NCBI GenBank assembly: GCA_018417955.1
Contig: JACTVC010000001.1
Span: forward strand, 682,001 to 746,000
Length of the DNA stretch: 64,000 nucleotides
Source of the DNA: Laccaria trichodermophora
Taxonomy: Eukaryota; Basidiomycota; Agaricomycetes; Agaricales; Hydnangiaceae
Reading direction: 5' to 3'
Positions 1-11,428 of the stretch are shown here, one piece after another. The notes under the pieces are model-generated. The model did not search any database and was not told where the DNA came from. It worked only from the letters and a program-made list of their open reading frames with translations. The translations under genes and the position numbers were made by a program. Every line of letters begins with the position of its first letter. Within the stretch, counting starts at the first letter, position 1.

Positions 1-423
1 CATTCCGGTACACCACTTGTGCGCAGGGACTCTCAAGAGACCCTCGTGGAGGAACCCCTTCGCATTCCGCCTTTGGAAGACCCGCCAAACCATCGGCGAA
101 CGCATCCATTTGGATTACGCCCCGTGCTCCTCTTTCCACTCACTGTATACCCGCTCTTGATTTTCTTGAACTTAATCTTGAGGATGACATGGTCAATCAA
201 ACTTTCAACCCATCTACACACAACCAGTGACGGGAGCGTCGCCAGTCTTTGGTTGGAGGTGGCAGAACTAATTCGGAGATGGTTGTGGGTGTTCCTTCGC
301 GTCGAGTGGGAGGTGATAAGAAAAGCGCAGGGTGGTGATTCTAAAAGTCACTATGACAATGATGGCCTAGAATATGAGATGGCTTATGATACACCCGAAA
401 TCATGTCCCAGAGCGATTTGTAG
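1..423 (+). CDS. EXS-domain (Erd1/Syg1-like) membrane protein, 3' end
   Basis: This is the C-terminal end of a gene that begins left of the window; the frame is open from base 1 and stops at 421-423. What is seen is a proline- and arginine-rich linker, a hydrophobic stretch around residues 40-65 (LLFPLTVYPLLIFLNLI), then a segment with RRWLWVFLRVEWE and an acidic tail. The R-R-W-x-W-x-F-x-R-V-E pattern is the end of the EXS domain shared by Syg1/XPR1 and yeast Erd1, which act in phosphate export and Golgi phosphate recycling with retention of Golgi glycosylation enzymes. The short tail after the EXS motif fits Erd1 better than the longer SPX-EXS proteins, but the N-terminus that would settle this is outside the window. 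It converges on GCN5 with 188 bases between stops. Confidence 0.6.
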   Translation, partial: HSGTPLVRRDSQETLVEEPLRIPPLEDPPNHRRTHPFGLRPVLLFPLTVYPLLIFLNLILRMTWSIKLSTHLHTTSDGSVASLWLEVAELIRRWLWVFLRVEWEVIRKAQGGDSKSHYDNDGLEYEMAYDTPEIMSQSDL

Positions 424-611
424 CGGATACTTATTTAGCGTACTCTAAGTAATGTTTGGTTCAAGCTTTCAGGTAGATTAACTTGAAACTGCAGCAACCT
501 TTCTCCGATTTCGTAAGCCTTTCGTTGTGCTCTAATGTTCGTCCAGTAAATATACATAGTTTACAGTAGATTATAGAATTACAGAAAAAAAGTCCTTGAC
601 ACCAATACTCG

Positions 612-2943
612 TCACCAGTCAGGCATCAATTCTCTAAAGGCTTTCTCCAGCTTATCCGCATGTTTGGCATATATTGTATGTTCGGGATTATAGAGCCGGC
701 AGTTGTCGAAAACCAACTGAGCATCCTCGGCAAACGCCTCCAGGGTTCTGTACTGGTGCGTTGTGAGCTTATGCTCCATAGTGCTTAGGTCTGTCATGTA
801 TCAGGAGTTAATTGCATCAATCCTTGGGAGCACATACACGTACCCATAGGACGCTTGACAACATCGAAATAATCGGGGACTTCCTCTATCCGTACGGGTT
901 TCGTGAAAGGCCATGCTGACGAATGATTTTGTAGGCTCTTCAATACACGCTCCATGACTTGATAATCCGCGCTTTTAGGAGCCACGCAGACAAAACTAAT
1001 TGCAAACAACTTGTCAATAATAGATCACTCTTGAGGAATCTCCAAAATGTGAAGAGGCAAATATGTCAACGTACTTGATCGTCATTGTTGGTGACCAGCC
1101 CGTTTCCCCTAATGATAGGAATTGAGAAATTGTAATAAATAATTATTTTTTTGAGCATGGACGTACTGAGGCCAGGAACATCTTTCGGGTCAACAACGAC
1201 ATCTGCAGGAGCCCCAGGTTGAAACTGTGGGAGGCCAGGATGCACGACATGTGACCTCGACATCTGCCTGATCTTCGTCATAATGGCCTCTTGCTGCTGT
1301 GAGAATATCCTCGGTTTGTCCAAATAGTCAAGTTTACGCAGCATTGTACATTGCATGATTGTTCCGCCCTCGTAGTCTTTGATGTATCCAGCCCATACTG
1401 AACGGTCGAGGGTAATTTCTTTGGAGAATCCTTGCTTTTCAAAGTAGCCAACAGCGAAATTATCTGCGTAAGTGAGAAAATGCATCATATCTGGATATGT
1501 TCGGCGAATGTGGGCTTTGTAGTGGTCCATCAGCATCCCACCATAACCCTGAATGCTGTTAGGGGTGGTGCATTCACTCCTCTTAGTGACATACCTTTTC
1601 TTGGTCTGCGGAATTGGTGGCAAAAAACACGATTTCCGCAAAGCCGCGATGGGGAAACGGTCGATAGCAAATTCCACCTACGACCTTAAACCCACGCTTT
1701 ATGATAGCCAAGGCCTTGGAATTTGCATCGTAGACGAGACGAGCAATATATTCTCGAGGCATTTTCGGTAATTGCTTTTGAAACAGGGTTTTCAGGCCGG
1801 TCAAAATAACGAGGGACCGAGGCAGCATATCGTTCTCTACCGGCGTGATCTGTATCACACCCTTGCGCAGCTCTATGACAGACGGCTTCTCTGTCCGTAT
1901 AGGAGGCTTCGAGGTAGACGTGTAAGGGCGAACTAAAAACTTAAAGTATGGCGCTCACATTCGCGGTTGACCTTCCTACGGCATCCATTGGAACGCCAGC
2001 AGCAAGGCGACTGAGTTGGGTTTCATCCATCCTATCCTCTATCTTTATCCTAGCCTTGTGACTGCCATTAGTTTTCCCATTGACTAACGCTACTTCCTCC
2101 CCACCAGCTGAGGATGTTCGCGCCGCTTGTGATTTCTTTGCCTTCTTTCCCGGAGCTGACTTCCCATTTCTCTTACCAGCGACAGATCGGGAGGTCGTGT
2201 TGGCAGATATTCGAGAGGCGAGGGGTCTGTCTTCGTCTTCGTCATCGTCGTCTTCCTCCTCGTCATCATCCGCCGCTTCACTTAGAGAGGATGAGGACGC
2301 TCTACGCTTTCTTCCTACATGATGTTGAGAGTCATTGGGGATCGAGGAGGCTGGAGAGGAAAGTGGAACGCTATGAGCATGGTGATCTGCCGTAATAGTT
2401 TAGAAACAGAAACATTAATACGGTATCACTTACTTGGTGAGGGGTTAAGCACAGGCGCGACAGAGGAGACAGGATGTCCCATCTGTTTGCGAAGCGAAAC
2501 GATATCCTCATCGGCATACTCAAAATCCAACAATCTGCCAGAGTCCTGTAATCGACCTTCTCAGTAATTGTCTCCCCGCATATGAATGAGTCCACAGGAC
2601 CGACCTCTAATAACTCATCGAGACGAATGGCAACACGGCCTCTACGGATGAATTCAGCTGATCCAAGGTCATGCTCCGAGGCGTGGTGCTGCTTCACACT
2701 ATGACCACAAGCACATAGAAAGAGATATTCGGAGGGTATTTCGTCGTCGTCCGATCCATATTGCTCTAGATTTCCAAGGGAGGATTCTGTGTGTGCATCG
2801 AGGACGATATCGACGCCCTTTGGCGGATGGAGGCCGGCGCACGAGCCGCACAACGAGCAGGGTGAATGCCGAGCAATCTTCAGAGACAGAAGGGCGTCGC
2901 TGAGAGATTCCCGTTGGTTTGAGGCTGGGTACGCATATTTCAT
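612..2943 (-). CDS. GCN5: Histone acetyltransferase GCN5 (SAGA catalytic subunit)
   Basis: Nuclear lysine acetyltransferase of SAGA/ADA acting mainly on histone H3. My exon model, read right to left, is 2943-2605, 2545-2434, 2386-1959, 1906-1595, 1548-1167, 1108-1075, 995-844 and 790-612; the phases close to 645 residues. In order: an N-terminal Cys cluster (CSLCGSC, later CACGH), a low-complexity acidic/Ser region with a basic patch, the GNAT domain (LVILTGLKTLFQKQLPKMPR; acetyl-CoA loop Q-E-K/G-Y-G-G; FLTYADNFAVGYFEKQGF), the VHPGLPQF linker and a C-terminal bromodomain (VPDYFDVVKRPM, then DNCRLYNPE). The start is the first ATG; an upstream GTG in frame was ignored. Length is greater than the roughly 440 residues of yeast Gcn5 because of the N-terminal part. 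The intron 1907-1958 ends in AAG rather than YAG, so that join is the least certain. Confidence 0.93.
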
Positions 2944-3248
2944 GGTAGAAGATAGAGGCACCGGCCTTGGTTATTGGGTTACTATGTATAGATTTTGCAT
3001 GGCAAATAGACTTTTATTACTTTGGCGCTTTCGTAGATATAGCGAGCACTAAAAAACGTTTTACATGGCTGATCATGTCTACACATCGACCCATCGCTGG
3101 CGCCATTGAATAAATAGTCCGCAGGGCTTTGGAGGATATCATTGTAATTGTTCCGATATGGCAGGCGATATCCATCTTCAGGCTATACGTCTAGAGATGT
3201 GCACGAGAGATTTGCTTGAATATTTTAAAGACAGTGAATAGCACGATG
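2944..3248. other. Intergenic, GCN5 promoter side
   Basis: About 305 bases between the GCN5 start and the cyclophilin stop. It should hold the GCN5 promoter/5' leader and the cyclophilin 3' UTR. No ORF, repeat or RNA gene was recognised here. Confidence 0.5.
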
Positions 3249-4831
3249 TCACCTCTCTAGATCGTCACTCTTGACCTTACTGTAGAGGTGTGCTCCACCT
3301 GGGAGAAATCGTGCAACGAAGCGCACACCTCCGACTGACCAAAAGGCGACGACTACAACGCCAACGATGGCAACAACAAAGAAAGGGTCCGCCCAAGATG
3401 TGGTACTGGAGATGGGTTTGATTCCTTCAGTGCTGGACCCGCTCAGAGAAGTTACTGAGGGACTGTCTGTAATCACATCCACGACCGTCGTCCCCTTTTC
3501 GCTTGCGGCAGTAAAGGGCGCATCCTGTTAACAAGCAACGGTGGTTTCATTTGTATGATAATTTTGTGCACAAATCGAGCTTTAAAGCTCAGCGTGGGCT
3601 GGTACCTCTTTTCCATTCGCACCTCCTTCACTTTCCACTGGAAGCTGGAGAATGAGAAGGTAAGTGATATTCAGCGAATATATGTATAGAGAACGTACTT
3701 CGCCGGAATCTGCGATGGTAACGTCTACCGTAGGGCGATCGTTTGCTCCTTTCTTGACATTCTCTGAATAAATATATAAAAATCGTAAGCTTTGTCGAAA
3801 GTAGCCTGGAGTGAGACTGACCAATTTTGTCGACGATGTCCATACCCTCAATGACTTTGCCAAAAACGACCTGGATGCGAGGACGTTATCGAAATAAGAA
3901 CAAATTCCACAAGTCAACAATGCTTACGTGTTTGCCGTCCAGCCAGCCGGTGACAACGGTGCAGATGAACTAAATCGATTGTGAACAGGGGATGAGAAGT
4001 GTGGGATGAGTATACTGACGAATTGAGATCCTGACAGTGCATGAAAATCAGTATCCGGCCATAGACACAGGAGAGAACATACCATTGGTATCCTTTCCTG
4101 CATTAGCCATTGAGAGAGTTCCAGGACCAGTATGACGAAGTTTGCTGTGAGATGTAAGTAGGTTTTTCCATGTCTTCGAAAGACACTTACAAGTTCTCGT
4201 CTGCAAATCGGTCGCCATAGATAGACTGTGTAAAGTCATGTTATTGCTTGCAATGGATATGGCATCCGACGGTAGTTCATACCTTTCCACCAGTTCCATC
4301 TCCGCGGGCTGACACAGATTGCGTAAATAGCATAACCAGAGGTAAAAGGACCTAAAACATACTAAAGTCACCGCCTTGAATCCTGCATAAGAGGTTAGGA
4401 ATAGTGGTGTGAGCGCGAAAAGGGTAGCTCACATGAAGTTCTTGATAACACGGTGGAACTTGGAGCCCTTGAAACCAAACCCAAGGTCTGTACCATCCTT
4501 CTTCTTTCCAGTTGCCAAGGCACGGAAATTCTCAGCGGTCTTGGGAACGGTCTGGATTTTGTTGTCAATACGCAATACGGCGTAGCAGTTGCAAGGATAT
4601 TCACCCCTCCATAGAGCCCCATAACGACTAGATTGTGCATTAGATAAAAATCGCAGGGAAGTAAAAAGGCAGAAATTTAAACGCACTGCGTCCTAAGTTT
4701 TCGTCGCCATGCTTGATGTCGAAGAAGACCTTGTTGGTAATTCTAGGACTTTTCGCGGCGTCTACAGATTGGGCGCAAAAGAAGGCAGCGACGGAAACGA
4801 CAACGAATGCGAGTGAGAGTCGGCCGAACAT
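3249..4831 (-). CDS. ER cyclophilin (peptidyl-prolyl isomerase) with C-terminal membrane anchor
   Basis: Prolyl cis-trans isomerase of the secretory pathway. I could join 13 exons separated by 12 introns, each restoring frame. The protein starts with a cleavable signal peptide ([20 protein letters not shown]), followed by a full cyclophilin domain: [34 protein letters not shown], the [16 protein letters not shown] loop, [13 protein letters not shown]. The Arg, Phe, Gln, Trp and His active-site positions are all present. After the domain comes a short Ser/Thr/acidic linker, one hydrophobic helix ([17 protein letters not shown]) and a basic tail, so it should be a type I membrane protein with the isomerase in the ER lumen. 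Cyclophilin B-type proteins usually end in a retention signal; this one has a membrane anchor instead. Expected clients are folding secretory proteins. Confidence 0.92.
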
Positions 4832-5871
4832 GGTTGTTTGAACTCTTAGTAGGAGTTCTTGACGTGGCTACTGTTAATATGAGGTAGCATGGGAACTTTT
4901 TACGTACTGGGCAACGTCACATGACCCAACGCGCTGGAGCAACATCGAACATTGCACTCACTGAGCGCTGAGCTCTGGTCGTGGTAGAGATTGGCGTGGT
5001 CGCTTTCAGGTGCCGTGTGTGTAATTCTCATAATTGTGTGTTACTTCATTTTTGACACAACTTTACGAATTTAAAGGTGAGCTATCGTCCGAACGGCCGC
5101 AGCGACTCAGTGTATCTTCGACCACAGCTTCATCGTACGGCACCACATTTACTGGGCGAAAGGACTCGGACCTTATTGTCAAAACACCTTTCAGAGACGG
5201 GGAGAGGATGCATGTGTATCAAGCAGCTTCTCATGCTACCACCTTTGCCTCAGCAGTCATCACAGAACATAAATTCAGAGATCTTCATTCCATGCCAAAC
5301 CCGACATCGACACACCCATCCATCTCGCGGGTTTGGAGGAGGTAGGCGCTTTTGGGGGGAGGATGTGTAGAGGGTTGATGAGGCCGAGAACCTAGGAAGA
5401 CGGCTGTGGTGGAGAGCAGTGCAATGGACAATGAGGGTAGGACTAGGCTGGAGATTTTGCAGATGATTACGGAGTCCTCTGTCGCGCCCATTCTTCCCTT
5501 GGAGCGGAGTCCGCAATAGTGGAAGTCGTTCTTTTGGCGAACAACTTATTCAATGACCTCGACGCAGCCTCCACTAGGAGTGTCTATGGAAATATGCACT
5601 GCATCATGTGCATTGTTGGACTCAAAGGGAATACGCACGAGCTGCTACTCATGCCCTGAGGTTGCTTCGAGGACGGTTACATAACGACCAAGGGAACTCG
5701 TGAGATTTTGCTTCGAAAATGGGCGCTTGTACTACTTGACTCTTCCATTCACCGTCAAGTCACAGACATTCCACCAAATGTATGTTCAAGTTGAGCTCGA
5801 TCGTACATCCAATCCTTACACTACTCTTCCCTACAGGGTCCACACTGCACTCTTCCTCGTACCAATCCACC
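4832..5871. other. 1.04 kb stretch without a recognisable gene
   Basis: Contains the cyclophilin promoter and, at its right end, the leader of the orphan gene at 5872. Several overlapping short ORFs lie at 5034-5516 on both strands. None has a recognisable motif, a convincing start or a splice pattern that extends it, so no gene is called. The base composition is not obviously different from the surroundings. Confidence 0.5.
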
Positions 5872-7323
5872 ATGGACGGCAGGATCGTATCCGAAAGTTC
5901 GAACTCAAACTCCTCCCGCCATCATTTCAGCTCAAACTTGGGACGAGGGGGCCACCCCCCCACCAACAGTCCAACTGAACGCAAACCATTACTGCGACGA
6001 CGATCAACACCACCAAGTAAGCACTAGGAATATTTCCTCTACCAGAGCACTGTGCACTATCTCTAACACCTGCATAGGACCTCCCCGTCGTTCTCGGTCC
6101 CCAGAGTCCGCGTCGCCCAGCGAAACCAAAACAAGCCTTATCTTTGCAGTTTTAGCCCTTTTCGTTGGCCTCCTCCTCGGATCCATCATAACGTACACTC
6201 TATCTACCGACGACCTCGACCCCATCATACGGGACCGCATCCGCGCTAAATGGGAGGTTGAAATAAACCAACACAACGAACGACGCCAACGTATGGCACA
6301 AGAACGAGATCAATGGGAGTCTGAAATAAAGCAACACAATAACATCCGCCTAGAATGGGAGGTTGAAGTAAACAAGCACAACGACCTACACCGACGTATG
6401 GCGGGGGAACGTTCCCAATGGGAGCACGAAATAAAGCAACAGAATGACATCCGCCTTAAATGGGAGGTTGAGGTAGACAAGAACAACGACCTACGCCAAT
6501 GTATGGCAGATGAACGATCTCAATTGGACTCCGAGCGCCAGGCGTGGGAGGAGATGCGTCTTGGAGAGAGGAAGGAGGCGTTAGAGGAAAACCGAAGGGC
6601 AAGGGAGAAGGAAGAAGAGGAGGAGGAGAGGCGGAGGGCGGGGATATATTGGTTGGGGCTTGTTAGGGCGCCGCATTGCACAAAGTATGGAACTAGGGAG
6701 TATCGTGCCAAGTTGGGCCCTGTTGGTTGGGGCGTTGATCAGCTCAAAGCGTGTCGCGAGACGGAGATTGAGATTCATGGGCGGATGATAAAGCCGAACC
6801 GATGCGATGATATGGTATATTGTCAGTTTGTGTTAAAATTGAAGATATCTGACTATTAGGCTGTAGGGTATGTTCAATGGGGTGTGGGGTGTTTGGATGG
6901 TTGGTTTCGACGAAGGCGCTTGTCGTACTTTTTGGGGCGACTACAAGGATAAGGTCAGTCAACATCAATCTTCTATCTAGGTGCTCAACATTGGACCTAA
7001 TAGGGATGTACGGCGCCGGGATCTGGACTCCGTGTACGTACCTTCTACTCACTTTGCCCACATGAATAATCTAAATAACATAACACAACAGCACATTGAG
7101 GCCAATCTAAAAAACCACGACGCTGCCGACGAATGGATTGCCATGTGCACCACAACACCCTATGATTTCAACGGACTGCATTTTGACGGTGCGATATCTT
7201 GCGCTAATTGGGTGCGTTGCCGTTCCTCTTTTCCTTTTGTTATTTATTGGAACGCTTATTCTTTGGTAGGGAAAATACGGCATATTCGGATTTTGGGATA
7301 TCGAAGACAAAAACTGCGTGTGA
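5872..7323 (+). CDS. Orphan agaric membrane/coiled-coil protein with duplicated Cys/Trp domain
   Basis: Function unknown. My model joins 5872-6016, 6078-6814, 6867-6953, 7004-7033, 7092-7211 and 7270-7323 and closes to 390 residues. Seen in order: a Ser/Pro/basic N-terminus, one membrane helix at about residues 70-90 (LIFAVLALFVGLLLGSIIT), a charged coiled coil with three copies of a 35-residue unit (five heptads), then two copies of a small domain. Copy A has ACRET..IEIHGR..P.RCDD, GVWGVWMVGFDEGACRTFW; copy B has DEWIAMCTTTPYDFNGLHFDG, SCANWGKYGIFGFWDIEDKNC. Both share W/A-x-x-C-x-x-T, G, C, G-x-W and a final C. From memory this pattern recurs in many agaricomycete proteins as a lineage-specific family, without known role. 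The last splice is open: a GTGAGT at 7318 with an acceptor ending near 7368 could replace the TGA at 7321-7323 with another exon. Confidence 0.72.
6239..6553 (+). repeat. Three tandem 105-base coding repeats
   Basis: Units start at 6239, 6344 and 6449, exactly 105 bases apart, inside the coiled coil of the orphan gene. Each encodes 35 residues beginning I-R-x-K/E-W-E-V-E and containing an ERxQW/L element. The period equals five heptads, so unit gain or loss would keep the coiled-coil register. The third copy degrades towards its end. Confidence 0.85.
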
Positions 7324-7727
7324 GTCGTTGGGTTGTAGGAACTAATTCTTGGATGGTACCCCGCAGTCTAGAGGTATATTGGCTTCTTGCAGTATCTTGT
7401 ATAGTAGTGATATAAATTACAATTGTCCACTCATTCTTAGCTTTGCAGACCGAGGCCAATCAATACAACCACCAGCACTCTCTACTTCTGAATTCCAGAA
7501 GTCAAACAATGTCAGGTCCGTCGACCGTGGTCGATCGCAGTGTCGCTACATATGTTGAGAACCAAGTTGTTGTCCAGACTCCATTTTTGGAGTTGAAAGC
7601 TGTAGCGGTTGTTACGTAATACATCCAGTAGCGGCGCAAGCGCCAGTCCCCGACTCTGTTTGAAAACAACAACGATTCATCATAGATAATGTAATTTATA
7701 CAGCCCACCTAATTACTTTTATATTAG
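7324..7727. other. Gap between orphan gene and retrotransposon fragment
   Basis: About 400 bases. The left part may hold an extra 3' exon of the orphan gene (acceptor ending near 7368) and its 3' UTR. The rest shows no recognised gene. The 5' boundary of the retrotransposon fragment probably lies near 7700-7730 but I could not fix it. Confidence 0.4.
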
Positions 7728-8177
7728 TTGCCTGCTCGTCGCCGAACCGCTTGCGCGGTTCGCTCCTCGCAGGCCGATGCAAAGTTCTTGCTAGATCAAC
7801 GTGAAGTATTCGGACGACTAATCCAATGCCGCACCGGACACGCGTACACCGGCGAATTTCGAAGACAGTTCTTCCCTGAAAAGAGCACCAACTGCGAGTG
7901 TGGGGAGGCCCTACAAACTCGAGAGCACATCATCAGAGAGTGCAACCGCTACGAGGAACAGCGGAAGAAGCTGCGCAAGCATAACCGAGACCTAGCGCTC
8001 CCAGAGCTGCTGGGAACGCCCAAGGGCATAGCTGCCCTAGCCGAGTTCATTCGAGACTCAGGTGCCTTCACGTTCACCGGAGAAATATACACCCCTAAGG
8101 ACCTCCCCTCCTTCCACGACGAACCAGAGCCCCCCGATATTGACTCAGAAGACGACGAGTCAGATGCTGAGCCATAG
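7728..8177 (+). pseudogene. LINE polyprotein C-terminal fragment
   Basis: About 149 codons with the typical end of fungal LINE reverse-transcriptase/RNase H polyproteins: RTGHAYTGEFRRQF, a Cys/His knuckle of the form C-x-C-G-x8-H-x4-C, then a LLGTPKGIAALAEFI-type stretch and SGAF. There is no natural ATG; the reading frame simply opens at the truncation. It lacks the palm and endonuclease domains and cannot be autonomous. The frame is undamaged, which suggests a fairly recent insertion. Confidence 0.82.
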
Positions 8178-8467
8178 CACGCCCATGCCATCCACACCCG
8201 TGTACACAACCCCGCGAGCGCGATAGCGCCCGCCCATGCCCTAGCGTCATATGCACGCAACAGTCCAGTACCCCCGTTCATTCGGCCCTCTACCAAAACT
8301 TTTTACATTATCTTTACATTACAGCTACACAACGGACGCTAATGCCCACATAAGTGGAGGCCCACCAGACCCAACTTCCCCTAAGGGGAGCCTTACGCTC
8401 CCCGTGCGTCTTAGTACTCGATTACTTGTTGCACGTAAATCTCTAGAAACCAAAAAAAAAAAAAAAA
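7728..8467 (+). mobile_element. 5'-truncated non-LTR (LINE) retrotransposon with poly(A) tail
   Basis: The first 450 bases code for the C-terminal end of a LINE ORF2-type polyprotein. Next come about 275 bases of 3' untranslated sequence and an A-rich tail at about 8452-8467 (a run of about 16 A). The structure is what target-primed reverse transcription leaves after incomplete copying: a 3' end plus poly(A), with the reverse transcriptase and endonuclease missing. I looked for flanking target-site duplications and could not establish them. The element lies 174 bases upstream of the ESA1 start codon, so it may form part of that promoter. Confidence 0.8.
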
Positions 8468-8641
8468 GTTCTTGCTGAGGCACGCTTCTACAACAAGTTC
8501 CGGCCGAGTGTAGGAATAAAGCGGAAGAGGCCGAAATTCGTGGGAAAAAGCTGTCATACGTTTAGCGAGGTTCAAGATTTATCGTTCCAACAAAACCCTC
8601 CTCTGTTCCAGAGTCGGGGATCTCTTTGTTCTTGAGCCACA

Positions 8642-10485
<1,844 letters not shown>

Positions 10486-10550
10486 CCACTCTCGACTTGT
10501 GTATATCAATTTTCTGTAAGTAGTATAGTTAGTTATTTCTTCCATTACAT

Positions 10551-11260
10551 TTAGTTTTCGTGTACACCTTTCGGTATCCCATTTTCAGAGGGGGTATTAC
10601 TACCCTCAACCCATTGAGTGACTCTGCGACGAATGTGCACCTCTTCATCCTCCTCTTTCAGTGAATCTTTGACCTCGACATTTAGCTGCCGACGAATGAT
10701 GGTAGGTGAAGGGGGTTGAGAAACTTCTGGCGAAAAAACGCCGACGCCGGACAGCTTCAGATTATTCTCCGAGTCATCGGCATAGAAAACATGTTGGGAA
10801 GCACCATTCGCTTCAGATATGCAGTCGGAAAGTGGACTCCGTAATCTGTTGCGAAGACTATAATCTGTAAGGGAGTCTGAATCACTGAGCGTTGACTCGC
10901 TGGGACTCGACGATCCATCGATGAGAATAGATGGCGGGAAGTGAATAGTTGCTTTATCGCTTGTCGAAGCCTTGACGTCGTCGATAACGCCCAAAGTTCG
11001 GGCAATGGCGTATGACGCGATGTCCTGCGCGAAAGTCAGAGGTGGAAAAGAATATGAGGAATATATGAACGTGCCAACAATGCAAGAATGACCAACGGCA
11101 GGCTAACGAGGATAGCGAGGATGCGGGTGGAGTAAGCTATGGTCGCCACCCATGAGTTCGGTTCATAGTTCCAAAGATAAGAAATGTAATAAGACCAAAG
11201 GAGGGCGGGAGCAGCGGAAGGGGATATGTGCGCATCCAAAATGTAAGATGAAATATTCAT
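10551..11260 (-). CDS. Small membrane protein of unknown function
   Basis: I do not recognise this gene. The first exon (from ATG 11260) gives a hydrophobic N-terminal region with WSYYISYLWNY and a strong membrane helix (STRILAILVSLPLVILALL). The second exon (from an acceptor near 11030, IASYAIARTLGVIDDV) gives about 150 residues rich in Ser, Pro and charged residues with no known domain and a basic RRRV patch. The exact donor is uncertain: several GT sites fit, and the phase-0 ones fall inside the helix, so its end may be shorter than drawn. It sits tail-to-tail with ESA1, only 65 bases between stops. A membrane-anchored protein with a disordered cytosolic tail is as far as the sequence goes. 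Confidence 0.55.
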
Positions 11261-11428
11261 GTTTGGGTAGGTCCAAGCAGGGACAGATATCCAAGAGATA
11301 TCGCCTCAATTCATCACATGACTAACATCCAGAAATACATCATATCGGAACAGCGAACGGGTTTACACAGCGAGAGTAGCAATCCAGCAATAGCACTACA
11401 GAAATGAACCGCAAAAGAAGAGCGTACA

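Noticed and set aside
1907..1958. Apparent frameshift in GCN5 between the acidic region and the acetyltransferase domain
   Set aside because: A 52-base GT-AG intron in phase 0 explains it, although its acceptor is AAG.
5034..5516. Overlapping short ORFs on both strands between the cyclophilin and the orphan gene
   Set aside because: No recognisable motif, start context or joining introns; the length is compatible with chance in GC-balanced DNA.
7781..8478. agttcttgct repeated inside and just after the LINE as a target-site duplication
   Set aside because: The left copy lies inside coding sequence of the element, not at its edge, so it cannot be a normal duplication.
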